Assembly: GCA_036273715.1 (NCBI GenBank)
Contig: DASUHB010000053.1
Coordinates: 1 to 64,000 of the forward strand
Length of the DNA stretch: 64,000 nt
Direction: 5' to 3'
Origin: Gemmatimonadaceae bacterium
Lineage (GTDB): Bacteria > Gemmatimonadota > Gemmatimonadetes > Gemmatimonadales > Gemmatimonadaceae
A program made the position numbers and the translations under genes. This document shows positions 44,181 through 52,821 of this stretch, in pieces (within the stretch, counting starts at the first letter, position 1; each line of letters opens with the position of its first letter). The notes beneath the pieces were generated by a model. It saw only the letters and a list, made by a program, of their open reading frames with translations. It did no database searches and had not been told where the DNA came from.

Positions 44181-47099
44181 TTGATGGAGCGCGTGTTTGG
44201 TGATACTCACAACTACCCAAAACGTACCTCCAGCCACCTACCTCTCGTGCTTCCCTTCTCGATCCTCCTCGCCGTCGCGCTGCAACAGCCTGCGGCGTAC
44301 CAGCAGCCGGCGCCCCCTGTTCAGCAGACGCATTCGGTGCAGGCGCCGGCGCCCACTCGACACCGGGTTGCGTTGGACACGGGCTATGCCCGGTTAGTCC
44401 GCGAAGCGACGACCGACCCGCGGTTTCTGCCGCAGGCAGTCGCCACGCTGCCGGCGAGCGAGAGCGTCCCGAGTCCGCTCAAGTTTTTCGGGAGCATCGC
44501 GGGAGCGCCCGGCGTGATGCACCACACGAAGGACATCTACGCGTATTTCCGCGCGCTCGCGCGGGCGACACCCCGGGTGCGCGTCGACAGCATCGCGACC
44601 ACCGAAGAAGGGCGACAGATCATTCTCGTGGTGATCGCGGACGAGCAGACCATGCACTCGATCGACCACTATAAAGCGCTGATGCGGCGCCTGGCCGATC
44701 CGCGGACGCTGCCCGCCGATTCCGCGGCGGCGGTGATCGGCGACGCAAAGCCCATCTACTATCTGAACGGCGGCCTGCATTCTCCGGAAATGGGTTCGCC
44801 GGAAATGCTAACGGAGCTCGCGTACCGGTTGGCGGTGGGCGATGACTCGACCGATGCCATGATTCGCAGCCGCGTGATCACGATCATCAATCCGGTGAGC
44901 GAGCCGGATGGCCGCGACAAGCAGGTGGATTGGTACCTGCACTATACGAAGGGCCGTCCGAAGTTCGACGACGGCTTTCCGCGTTCGTCGCCGTTCTGGG
45001 GCCGCTATGTGCTGCACGACAACAACCGCGACGGCCTGCAGATCTCGCAAGCGCTGACGAAGGCGATCTTCGACATCTACTACGATTGGCATCCGTTAGT
45101 CATGCACGACCTGCACGAGTCGGTGCCGCTGCTGTACGTGTCGACGGGCACCGGGCCCTACAACGTGAACAACGATCCGATCATCATCGGGCAGTGGCAG
45201 GTGCTCGCCAACAACGACATCACGACGTTGAGCGCGGCCGGGCTGCCGGGCGTGTGGACGTGGGCGTTCTTCGACGGATGGTGGCCGGGCTACGGCATGT
45301 GGGTCGCCAACAATCACAATGCGGTCGGCCGGTTCTTCGAGACGTTCGGCAACGCGGGCGGCGACACGTATCTGCGCGATCTGTCGGGCGAGCGATACGC
45401 CGGAGCACCGGTGACGTCGCGCGAGTGGTATCGGTCGTGGCCGCCGACGAAGGAGGTGTACTGGAGCTCGCGCGACAACGTCAATTATCAGGAGACCGGC
45501 GTTCTCGCGTCGCTCACATACGCAGCGACCAACGCCTCGAAGATGTTGCACGACTTCTATCAGGTGGGCGTGAACAGCCTCGCGCGCGGCCGCACGGAGA
45601 CGCCGCACGCGTACGTGATTCCCGGGTTCGCGCGTCAGCGCGATCCGCGCCGCGTCGCCTACCTGATCAACCAGCTCGAGCGCCAGCACATCGAGATCGA
45701 TCGACGCACCGCGGGCGATTCGGCGGGCGACTTCGTGATCAGGCTCGACCAGCCGTATCGCGACCTCGCCGTCAACCTGCTCAGCACGCAGAGCTACCCG
45801 AGCACGGCGCAGTATCCGCCCTACGACGACATCGCGTGGACGTTAGGCGCGCTTTACGGCGTGCAGGTGCACGCGGTGAACGATACGTCGGTGTTTCACT
45901 GGACCGATCTCGAGCGCCTCGCGGACACGGTGGCGTACCGCGGCGCGGTGCGGGGCGCCGGCCCCGTCTACCTGCTCGCCTACCGTGCGCAGAGCGAAGT
46001 GCTGCCGGCGCTCTTCCACCTGCGTGAACGCGACCGCGCGGCAACCGCGGCGGTGGCGGAGCACGCGTTCGTCGTTGGGCAGGACAGCTTCCCGGCGGGA
46101 TCGGTGATCATCGAGCGCGCGCCGGCCGGCGCGGCGAAAGAGATCGCCGACCGATGGGGCTTGCCGCTGGTGAGCGCGGACCGTGTGCCGGATGTCCAAC
46201 GGCACGCCGTCGACCTGCCCCGCATCGCCGTCTACCATTCGTGGTACGATACCCAGGACGCCGGCTGGTCGCGCTATACGTTCGATCAGTTAGGCATCCC
46301 GTACACGTCGATCGACAAGGACGATCTGCGGCGCGGCGCGCTGCGCAAACGGTTCGACGTCATCCTGGTGCCCAACATGAACGGGTCGCTCGACCGGATG
46401 ATCAACGGCGTCGATCGCGACGTCGGACCGCTGCCGTTCGAGAAGACGTCCGCGACGCCTAACTTGGGCACGCCGTTCTCGAGCCCCGACATCACCGGCG
46501 GCCCCGGCTTTGCCGGCCTCGAGGCCCTGCGCGCGTTCGTCGACGATGGCGGCGAGCTGATCACGCTCGAGACGTCGACGCGCCTCGCGGCGGAGTCGGG
46601 CATCGCCGCCGAGCTCTCGCCGCATCCGACGCGGACGTTGTTCCATCCGGGATCCGTCGTGCGCGTGCGCATGCGACACGCATCGCCGATCCTCTATGGG
46701 TTCCCCGACACCACCACCGTGTTTCGCGGCAATGCGCCGCTGTTCGAAGTGCCGCCGCGCGACAGCGCGATGCTGATTCTGCAGTACGGCACCAAGCTGC
46801 CGGAAGCGGCGGATACCGGCGCGATCATGGGCGAGCCCAACAAGGCCGCGCCGCCGCGCGACTCGACGGCGAAATCGAAGAAGCACGGATCGGAAGAGCC
46901 GTACGTCGTGTCCGGCATGGTGCGCGGGGAGGATGAGATCATCGGGCAAGGCGCGATCTTCGACGTGCCGGTCCGCAAAGGACACGTCGTTGCGTTCACG
47001 TTCGATCCGCTGCATCGCTATCTCAACCATCACGAATTTCCGATGGTCTGGAACGCCATCATCAATTGGAATGTGGTGCCGCCTCGTTCGACGCAGTGA
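44181..47099 (+). CDS. Secreted M14-family zinc carboxypeptidase
   Basis: A 972-residue exported peptidase. A signal segment lies near residues 20-40 (PLVLPFSILLAVALQQPAAYQ). The M14 domain shows GGLHSPEMGS with the Zn ligands His200 and Glu203, a further region NPVSEPDGRD, and YYDWHPLVMHDLHES, which probably supplies the third ligand. The rest (about 400-970) is a large C-terminal extension with beta-rich segments and a final glutamine-amidotransferase-like or trehalose-utilisation-like stretch, as seen in big secreted M14 proteins of soil bacteria. It probably degrades oligopeptides outside the cytoplasm. An ATG at 44184 is an equivalent start. Confidence 0.85.
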   Translation: MMERVFGDTHNYPKRTSSHLPLVLPFSILLAVALQQPAAYQQPAPPVQQTHSVQAPAPTRHRVALDTGYARLVREATTDPRFLPQAVATLPASESVPSPLKFFGSIAGAPGVMHHTKDIYAYFRALARATPRVRVDSIATTEEGRQIILVVIADEQTMHSIDHYKALMRRLADPRTLPADSAAAVIGDAKPIYYLNGGLHSPEMGSPEMLTELAYRLAVGDDSTDAMIRSRVITIINPVSEPDGRDKQVDWYLHYTKGRPKFDDGFPRSSPFWGRYVLHDNNRDGLQISQALTKAIFDIYYDWHPLVMHDLHESVPLLYVSTGTGPYNVNNDPIIIGQWQVLANNDITTLSAAGLPGVWTWAFFDGWWPGYGMWVANNHNAVGRFFETFGNAGGDTYLRDLSGERYAGAPVTSREWYRSWPPTKEVYWSSRDNVNYQETGVLASLTYAATNASKMLHDFYQVGVNSLARGRTETPHAYVIPGFARQRDPRRVAYLINQLERQHIEIDRRTAGDSAGDFVIRLDQPYRDLAVNLLSTQSYPSTAQYPPYDDIAWTLGALYGVQVHAVNDTSVFHWTDLERLADTVAYRGAVRGAGPVYLLAYRAQSEVLPALFHLRERDRAATAAVAEHAFVVGQDSFPAGSVIIERAPAGAAKEIADRWGLPLVSADRVPDVQRHAVDLPRIAVYHSWYDTQDAGWSRYTFDQLGIPYTSIDKDDLRRGALRKRFDVILVPNMNGSLDRMINGVDRDVGPLPFEKTSATPNLGTPFSSPDITGGPGFAGLEALRAFVDDGGELITLETSTRLAAESGIAAELSPHPTRTLFHPGSVVRVRMRHASPILYGFPDTTTVFRGNAPLFEVPPRDSAMLILQYGTKLPEAADTGAIMGEPNKAAPPRDSTAKSKKHGSEEPYVVSGMVRGEDEIIGQGAIFDVPVRKGHVVAFTFDPLHRYLNHHEFPMVWNAIINWNVVPPRSTQ

Positions 47100-47269
47100 G
47101 TGGACAATTTCGTCTCTACGCGTGGACAGCAGCGCGCGCGAAGCGTTTGGCCGTTTCGCGCGCAAGTGCCATTGTATCAATGCGGTAGCGCGAGCGCGCG
47201 AAAGTCTGGTATGACGCGTGCCTTCGGCGCGAGGTGTGCTCGCATGACATCTCGTACCGGAGGAACCCG

Positions 47270-47929
47270 ATGCGTACAGGAACCGGCGCTGTCGCGGCAG
47301 TCGTCGCGCTCGTCGCGGCCGCCGTGCCGCTGAGCGCGCAGCGTGGGCTGCGTGTGATCGACGAATCGTCTGATGAGGTGGTTCAGTTCACGCCGTACGT
47401 CGGCTATCTGACGTTCGGTGATTTCTTCAGCCGGCGTACGGGCTCGTCGTTGACGACCGACGACGCCGCGGTGGTGGGAGCACAGCTCGCGCTCAAGCTC
47501 GCACCGTACGTCTCGTTCTACGGCAACCTCGGCTACGCGAAGTCGAACGTCGAGGTGGATGTGCCGCTTGCCGCGACCGGCGCGCAGGGCAATTCGAACA
47601 TCTGGCTGTACGACGGCGGCTTGCAATTCAGCGTGCCGACCGGTCCATTCGGCCGCGGATCCGTGAAGCCGTTTTTCCAGATCGGCGCCGGCGCCATGCA
47701 CTACAATTTTGGCGACGGCGGCGACGGCGTTCCGTCGACAACCGCGACCAACTTTGCGTGGAATGCGGGTGTAGGAATCGATGCGAGGATCGCGCGCTCG
47801 ATCGGCGTGCGGTTCATGGCCAAGGACTACATTGGCCGGTTCAATCTGCAGGACATTTCGGGCGAGCCGATCGACGCGCCGGTGACACAGAACTGGGCGT
47901 TGTCGGCCGGATTGCGATTCGGATTCTGA
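47270..47929 (+). CDS. Outer-membrane beta-barrel protein
   Basis: A 219-residue protein with a signal peptide ending LSAQR. The mature chain alternates polar and aromatic residues in strand-like runs (VVQFTPYVGYLTFGDFF, YVSFYGNLGYAKSNVEV, KPFFQIGAGAMHYNF, NWALSAGLRFGF) and ends in Phe, as expected of eight-stranded barrels inserted by BAM. The ATG at 47270 has ggagg seven bases upstream. Function is unknown. A perfect hairpin follows the stop, shared with the convergent Yip1-like gene. Confidence 0.83.
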   Translation: MRTGTGAVAAVVALVAAAVPLSAQRGLRVIDESSDEVVQFTPYVGYLTFGDFFSRRTGSSLTTDDAAVVGAQLALKLAPYVSFYGNLGYAKSNVEVDVPLAATGAQGNSNIWLYDGGLQFSVPTGPFGRGSVKPFFQIGAGAMHYNFGDGGDGVPSTTATNFAWNAGVGIDARIARSIGVRFMAKDYIGRFNLQDISGEPIDAPVTQNWALSAGLRFGF

Positions 47930-47947
47930 TCGACGGCCGGATGCACG

Positions 47948-47981
47948 GTGGGGCGGGGCGCGCGTGCGCGCCCCGCCCCAC
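47948..47981. terminator. Perfect 15-bp hairpin between convergent genes
   Basis: The stem gtggggcggggcgcg / cgcgccccgccccac with a 4-base loop lies 19 bases after the barrel gene and 21 bases before the end of the convergent Yip1-like gene. Its G+C-only stem is very stable. No T-run follows on either strand, so termination may use another mode. Confidence 0.7.
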
Positions 47982-48002
47982 GTGCCTAACAGAGCGCCTG
48001 GG

Positions 48003-48596
48003 TCAGCGCATCATTGCCATGCCGCCGAGACCGAGCATCGCGAGCACCCAGCCAATCACCAGGAACACCACGATGCCGGCGATGATCGCGACGACCGTGT
48101 ATCCAGCTGCTTTGTCGGCCGGCGCCTTCATCAGAATGGGTAATCCGAGATAGAGCAGATAGATCGAATAGATCAAGCCGATCAGCGCGCCGATCCAGCC
48201 GATGACCGGTATGATCGCGAGAATTCCGAACACCCAGACCGCGGTGAGCGAATACGCGGAGACCTTCAGCGCCTGCATGCTGCCCTTCGTGCCGCCGAAC
48301 GTCGGCGCCAGGGCGTCGATGATCAACGCGAACACGTAGACGGCGACCAGGTCCGTGATGAAGGTCCCGCACGCAAAGCGGATCAGCCAACCTATCGGGT
48401 AGCCCACTCTGCCGATTAAGCCCACGCTTCCGCCAAAGAGTACGGCGCCGATGACAAACGCGATGATACGCGCGAGCGACAGCGGAATGACGTATCCGGT
48501 GTACAGCCCGCCCACGGTGGCTGGTTCAGCGTCGATCACCGACCATTCCTGCCTCGGCTGCGTGATCAGTTTTTTCGCCCTGTCGTTCAGGCCCAT
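48003..48596 (-). CDS. Yip1-family membrane protein
   Basis: A 197-residue integral membrane protein with five hydrophobic segments. The soluble start (RAKKLITQPRQEWSVIDAEPATVGGLYTGYVIPL) is typical of bacterial Yip1-domain proteins, followed by LARIIAFVIGAVLFGG, FITDLVAVYVFALIIDALAPTFGG, WVFGILAIIPVIGWIGALIGLIYSIYLLYLGLP and a last helix. The function of bacterial members is not known. It is an isolated gene, convergent with the beta-barrel gene. Confidence 0.8.
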   Translation of the reverse strand: MGLNDRAKKLITQPRQEWSVIDAEPATVGGLYTGYVIPLSLARIIAFVIGAVLFGGSVGLIGRVGYPIGWLIRFACGTFITDLVAVYVFALIIDALAPTFGGTKGSMQALKVSAYSLTAVWVFGILAIIPVIGWIGALIGLIYSIYLLYLGLPILMKAPADKAAGYTVVAIIAGIVVFLVIGWVLAMLGLGGMAMMR

Positions 48597-49003
48597 GTGA
48601 GTATCCCTCGTCGGACTGTGCTGGGATGGCTATCCGGCGCATGATCGCGCAGGAGGTGCGCGCGCCGGGCTGGACTGCCGCGGGAACGCGTGATGATTCT
48701 GCTTCCGGGAAGCACGCGCAAGAGGCGTTTCAACGGCGAAGTGCGGAACTTGCGGAACCGTATTCAGATCAACGTGTTGAGAATGACGGGCCGAGGCTGC
48801 CTGGAGCGGTGTCCCCAATCGACCACGGCCACTGTCCAGCTGGACGGACGAATAGGTGGTCGCGGCTGCTGAAAACGCGTTGCACGGCAACAACTTGCGT
48901 CGCGGCACGACAGTCGCCATAGTGAGGGTGGGGCGTGGTGTCTTGGGCGCCCGTGGTTCCGTCGGCCAAGGCCGGTCGGCGAACTCGAGTTTAGGGAGGG
49001 GAC
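48597..49003. other. Intergenic region, 407 bases, no gene recognised
   Basis: No reading frame here shows the composition or motifs of a real protein. It separates the minus-strand Yip1-like gene from the plus-strand DUF4384 gene and must contain both promoters. A strong gggagggg lies just before the ATG at 49004 as a ribosome binding site. I see no long repeat or strong hairpin. Confidence 0.5.
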
Positions 49004-50593
49004 ATGCTCTCCGGTTTACTGGTTCCTTTGATGCTTGCTGGCGCCGCGACGGGCGGACCTCCGGCGCCGGCCCGCGCCAACGCTGCCGACCCAACTCCGT
49101 CGGTGCGCGTGACGCTCGATCGCAGCGTGTACCAACGAGGCGATCAGGCACATGTGCAAGTCGACGTGCGCGACGATGGTTACTTGGTGGTCTTCCAGGT
49201 TTCGCCGAGCGGACAGGTTCAGGTGCTGTTCCCGATCGATCCGACCGACGACGACATGGTGCACGGCGGCAAGAGCTACGAGATCGTGGGCCGCGATGGC
49301 GGGAGCGCGTTCACCGTGTCGTCGAACGATTCGGGCAACGGGATGGTCTACGCCGCGTGGTCGGCGCAGGCGTTCCAGTTCGACGACTTCCAGCGCGACG
49401 GCCATTGGGACTACACGGTGATCGGCGACAGCGCGATGGCCACCGATCCGGAGACGGGCCTAACGAACCTCGTCGGCCGCATGGCGACGGCGCACTTCGA
49501 CTATGACCTGGCGTCGTACAGCACACAGCAGGTCGTGGCGTACGCGCGGCCTAACTACTACATGTACCAGGATTATGGGTACGATCCGTTCTATGATCCG
49601 TGGTACGATCCGTATTTCTACGGCTACGGGCCGTTCTACGGCGGCTTTATCACGATCGGCTTCGGGGATCCGTTCTTCTTCCGGCCGTTCTTCACGCCGT
49701 TCCCGCGCTCGGTGTTCTTCCCGCGGCCGTTCTTCAGCCGTCCGTTCTTCGCGTGCTTCGATTGCGGCGGTTTCGGTCGTCCGTTCACCCCGTTCCGGTT
49801 CAAGGGCGGTTTCCCGGGCGGCAGGACGGTGGTGGGCGTTCAGTACCGTCCGCGCACAGGGTTCGGCGCGACCGGCTTCGCGCGGTCGCCTGGCGCGCGT
49901 TTCGCCGGCATGTCCTTTGGCGGCGTGCATGCGCTGAACCGCGGCGCCTTGCGTCCCGGGGATGGAGTGGGTGGCCGGCGTGTGCCGACGTCGCTGCGCA
50001 TGCCTAACGGCGGCACGCGCATGGACGGACCGACGGTGTTCGGGCCGGGTCGTCGTCCGACCTTCACCGGTTCGCGATCGATTCCGAGCCGGCCGCGGTT
50101 CGAGCCGACGATGCGCCCGACGGAGCCGTTCCGTGGGACCGCGCAGCCGCGTGGCCGGGTCGCGGAGCCGTTCCATGGTACGTCGCAGCCGCGCGGGCGG
50201 GTCGTTGAGCCTCCGACGCGGGTGAACGCGCCGCGCGGCCGTCCGTTCGAAGCAACGCCGGAGCGTTCGGGTTTCCAGCGTGGTACGCGGGTGGAGCCGG
50301 CGGAGCGCGTTCCGGCGCCGCGGATGGAATCGCCACGCGCGGAGCCGCCGCGGATGCAAGCGCCCCGTATGCAGTCGCCGCGCTTCGAGGGTGCGCGCTC
50401 GATGCCGCGGATGGAAGCGCCACGAGCGGCCGAGCCGCGTATGTCGGCGCCGCGTGAATCGGCGCCCCGCATGTCGGCGCCGCGGATGTCTGCGCCGAGA
50501 ATGTCTGCGCCGCGGATGTCGGCACCTCGCGGTGGCGGCGGCGGCGGTTGGCACGGTGGTGGCGGCGGTGGTGGTGGACACCACCACCGGTAA
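49004..50593 (+). CDS. Exported DUF4384 protein with low-complexity aromatic and Pro-Arg-Met tail
   Basis: A 529-residue protein with a weak signal peptide (LLVPLMLAGAATGG). Residues about 30-150 form a DUF4384-like domain (VRVTLDRSVYQRGDQAHVQVDVRDDGYLVVF; QVLFPIDPTDDDM; GHWDYTVIGD). Residues 185-270 are extremely rich in Tyr, Phe, Pro and Asp, with repeated YDPFYDPWYDP-like and FFxRPFF-like pieces. Residues 345-510 are basic and disordered, with repeated PRGR, EPF and PRMSAPRM units, and the end is a poly-Gly/His run. The tail may bind nucleic acid, metal or the envelope; no function is known. An intrinsic terminator follows. Confidence 0.75.
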   Translation: MLSGLLVPLMLAGAATGGPPAPARANAADPTPSVRVTLDRSVYQRGDQAHVQVDVRDDGYLVVFQVSPSGQVQVLFPIDPTDDDMVHGGKSYEIVGRDGGSAFTVSSNDSGNGMVYAAWSAQAFQFDDFQRDGHWDYTVIGDSAMATDPETGLTNLVGRMATAHFDYDLASYSTQQVVAYARPNYYMYQDYGYDPFYDPWYDPYFYGYGPFYGGFITIGFGDPFFFRPFFTPFPRSVFFPRPFFSRPFFACFDCGGFGRPFTPFRFKGGFPGGRTVVGVQYRPRTGFGATGFARSPGARFAGMSFGGVHALNRGALRPGDGVGGRRVPTSLRMPNGGTRMDGPTVFGPGRRPTFTGSRSIPSRPRFEPTMRPTEPFRGTAQPRGRVAEPFHGTSQPRGRVVEPPTRVNAPRGRPFEATPERSGFQRGTRVEPAERVPAPRMESPRAEPPRMQAPRMQSPRFEGARSMPRMEAPRAAEPRMSAPRESAPRMSAPRMSAPRMSAPRMSAPRGGGGGGWHGGGGGGGGHHHR

Positions 50594-50612
50594 CCCCGGG
50601 GCCTGACGGAAG

Positions 50613-50642
50613 AGGGCGACGGCAACAGCCGTCGCCCTTTTT
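50613..50642 (+). terminator. Intrinsic terminator after the DUF4384 gene
   Basis: A perfect 10-bp stem gggcgacggc-aaca-gccgtcgccc is followed by TTTTT. Outer arms (gcctgacg / cgtcaggc) extend it. It lies 20 bases after the stop and ends 18 bases before the convergent gene's stop. Confidence 0.9.
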
Positions 50643-50659
50643 CGTCAGGCCTCGGGGGG

Positions 50660-51457
50660 TCAGTCGGCGCCGCCCGCGTCGCGGGCGGCGAGCATGGCGC
50701 CCGGCCGGTTTGTGATCACCCCCGCCACGCCCAGCTCCCACAACGACGTCGCAATCTCGGGATTGTCGATCACCCACACGTGCGTCGGACAGCCGATGCG
50801 GCGCGCGGCCGCGGCCAGCATCCGCATTGGGATCGGGATGCCGTTGAATCGCGTCGGAATCGTGAGCGCGCGATACCGTGACGGACGCGCGGCCCGTCCC
50901 ACGAAGGCGCGACTCAGGAGCGACAGCGTCTCGGCCCGCGAGGCGCTGCGAATCCACGGCGGCGCATCGAACGGCGCCAGCGCGCGCTCGTCGAACGACG
51001 CCACGACGCAGCGGGATATCGCGCCCGACTCGGTGATCACGCGCTTCACCGCGTGGGCTGCCGCGACCGCCTTGATCTCGACGATGACCGGCGTCTCCGC
51101 GAACATGCCTAACACTTCGGCCAGGAGCGGCACGCGCACGCCGAGTCCGTGAAACGGAAACGTCGCGCCGCGATCGGTGGTGAACCGAGCGCCGGCATCG
51201 GCGTCGCGAAACGCCGCGTACGGCATCAGTCTCACCACGCCGCGGCGGTCGGTGGTTCGGTCGAGCGTCGGGTCGTGGATGACGACCGGCTGATCGTCGG
51301 CGGTGACGTGCACGTCGAGCTCGAGCGCTTCGGCGCCGAACGCGGCCGCGCGCTCGAACCCGACCAACGTGTTCTCGGGGGCGAACGCCGACGCGCCGCG
51401 ATGCGCGATCACCGGGTGCGCCCCGGCGTCGAGGAGCACGGCAGCCGTCGCGGTCAC
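50660..51457 (-). CDS. Glycerophosphodiester phosphodiesterase
   Basis: A 265-residue TIM-barrel enzyme. Hallmarks are AHRGASAFAPENTLVGFERAAAFGAEALELDVHVTADDQPVVIHD, which carries the catalytic His/Arg and Glu/Asp metal ligands, VIVEIKA, and HVWVIDNPEIATSLWELGVAGVITNRP. It hydrolyses deacylated phospholipid headgroup diesters to glycerol-3-phosphate. No signal peptide is seen, so it is probably cytoplasmic. Its GTG (51457) overlaps the kinase stop as GTGA, making it the last gene of the efflux/regulatory operon. Confidence 0.87.
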   Translation of the reverse strand: MTATAAVLLDAGAHPVIAHRGASAFAPENTLVGFERAAAFGAEALELDVHVTADDQPVVIHDPTLDRTTDRRGVVRLMPYAAFRDADAGARFTTDRGATFPFHGLGVRVPLLAEVLGMFAETPVIVEIKAVAAAHAVKRVITESGAISRCVVASFDERALAPFDAPPWIRSASRAETLSLLSRAFVGRAARPSRYRALTIPTRFNGIPIPMRMLAAAARRIGCPTHVWVIDNPEIATSLWELGVAGVITNRPGAMLAARDAGGAD

Positions 51458-52821
51458 AACGGAAGCCTGAGACGCGCCTCGCATCCGTGCGCGTCGCGGC
51501 GGTTCTCGAGTGTCAGCGCGCCGCCGTGCGCTTCGGCGATCTGCCGGCTCAGCGCCAGCCCGATGCCCGATCCGTTAGGCTTGGTGGTGAAAAACGGCAC
51601 GAACAGGTTGGCCGTGTCCGACACGCCGAGCCCGTCGTCGCGCACCCAGACCTCCAGCGTCGCGCCGTTGCGCGTCCAGCCGACCGTCACCCCGCCGTGC
51701 GTCTCGAGCGATGCGTCAGCCGCATTGCGCACGAGATTGATGAGCAGCTGGTCCAACTGATCGCCGTCGGCCGAAATCGTGATCGGGGGACCGGTGGCGA
51801 TCTGCACGTGGAGGCGCGTCTCCAGATGCGCGACGCGCCGCACCCATTGTTCCACGTCCACCGGCCGTGGTTGCGGATTCGGCAGTCGCGCGAGCAAGGC
51901 GTACGCGGCCATGAACCGGCTGAGCGATTCGCTCCGGCCCGCGATCACGGCCAGGCCGTCGCCCAGATCGTCGCGCCAGTCGCCGGGCAGCGTTGGGCGC
52001 GACAACAGGTCGCGCAAACTCGCGGCGATCGACTTGATCGGCGCCAGCGAGTTGTTGATCTCGTGTCCCAGCACGCGAATGAGGCGCTGCCACGCTTGCC
52101 GCTCTTCTTCTCGCAGCGCGCGGCTCAGGTCCGACAGCACGACCAGCTGGTGCGGAAGCCCGTCCTGACGAAAACTGCCGCGCCGGAGCTGCCACTTGCC
52201 GCGACCGCCGGGGAAGTCGAGGTCCACCGTGCGCTCGGCCTCGCCGCGCAGGCATTCGGCCAGGCCTAACGCAGCCGACGTGCGCCCCAGCAATCGCTCG
52301 GCCGGCTGGTCGAGCAGGCGCACACCGCCGCCGTTCACCAGGCGCAGCGCGCGATGCTCGTCGAACGCGAAGATGGCGACGTCGATCTCCGCCATCACCG
52401 TGCGCAAGAGCGCCGTCGCCTCGAGTGCACCGAGGCGCTGCGAGCGCAGCGTCTCGCCGAGGGTGTTGACCTCGAGAAGCGCGAGACCAAGGGCGTCGTC
52501 CTCGCGCGCACCGCGCGCGCGAATCGAGAAGTCGCCCTCACGCAAGGCGGCGAGCATGTTTGAAATCGTCTGCAACGGACGCACCACTCGCTCCCGCAGC
52601 GCGAGCGCTACGCCGAGCCAGGCGCCGACGACGATGATGGTGAGCGTCCAGCGCAGCCGGTCCGAGTAGTCGCCGGTCCAGAGCAGCGCCAGGGCGACGA
52701 CCCCGCCAGGTGTTCCGGCGAGCAGCGCAAGGAGGAGAATCCGTCGCTCGAATGCCGACGGCTGCGCCGGACCCGAATGCGTCGTTAGGCTGGTGGCGTG
52801 TGGCGGGCGCTCAGAGGCCAT
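51454..52821 (-). CDS. NtrY-like membrane sensor histidine kinase
   Basis: A 455-residue kinase. Two membrane helices lie at 28-49 and 58-76. A HAMP-like region follows (RPLQTISNMLAALREGDFSI), then a PAS-like domain (about 135-230). The phospho-acceptor is His253 in VLGHEINNSLAPIKS, an NtrB/NtrY-type H-box. The ATPase domain has NLVRNAADAS, DDGLGV and GSGIGLALSRQIAEAHGG. It overlaps the preceding NtrC-type regulator by 11 bases and is surely its partner. It probably senses envelope stress or a transported substrate; the signal is unknown. Confidence 0.9.
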   Translation of the reverse strand: MASERPPHATSLTTHSGPAQPSAFERRILLLALLAGTPGGVVALALLWTGDYSDRLRWTLTIIVVGAWLGVALALRERVVRPLQTISNMLAALREGDFSIRARGAREDDALGLALLEVNTLGETLRSQRLGALEATALLRTVMAEIDVAIFAFDEHRALRLVNGGGVRLLDQPAERLLGRTSAALGLAECLRGEAERTVDLDFPGGRGKWQLRRGSFRQDGLPHQLVVLSDLSRALREEERQAWQRLIRVLGHEINNSLAPIKSIAASLRDLLSRPTLPGDWRDDLGDGLAVIAGRSESLSRFMAAYALLARLPNPQPRPVDVEQWVRRVAHLETRLHVQIATGPPITISADGDQLDQLLINLVRNAADASLETHGGVTVGWTRNGATLEVWVRDDGLGVSDTANLFVPFFTTKPNGSGIGLALSRQIAEAHGGALTLENRRDAHGCEARLRLPL

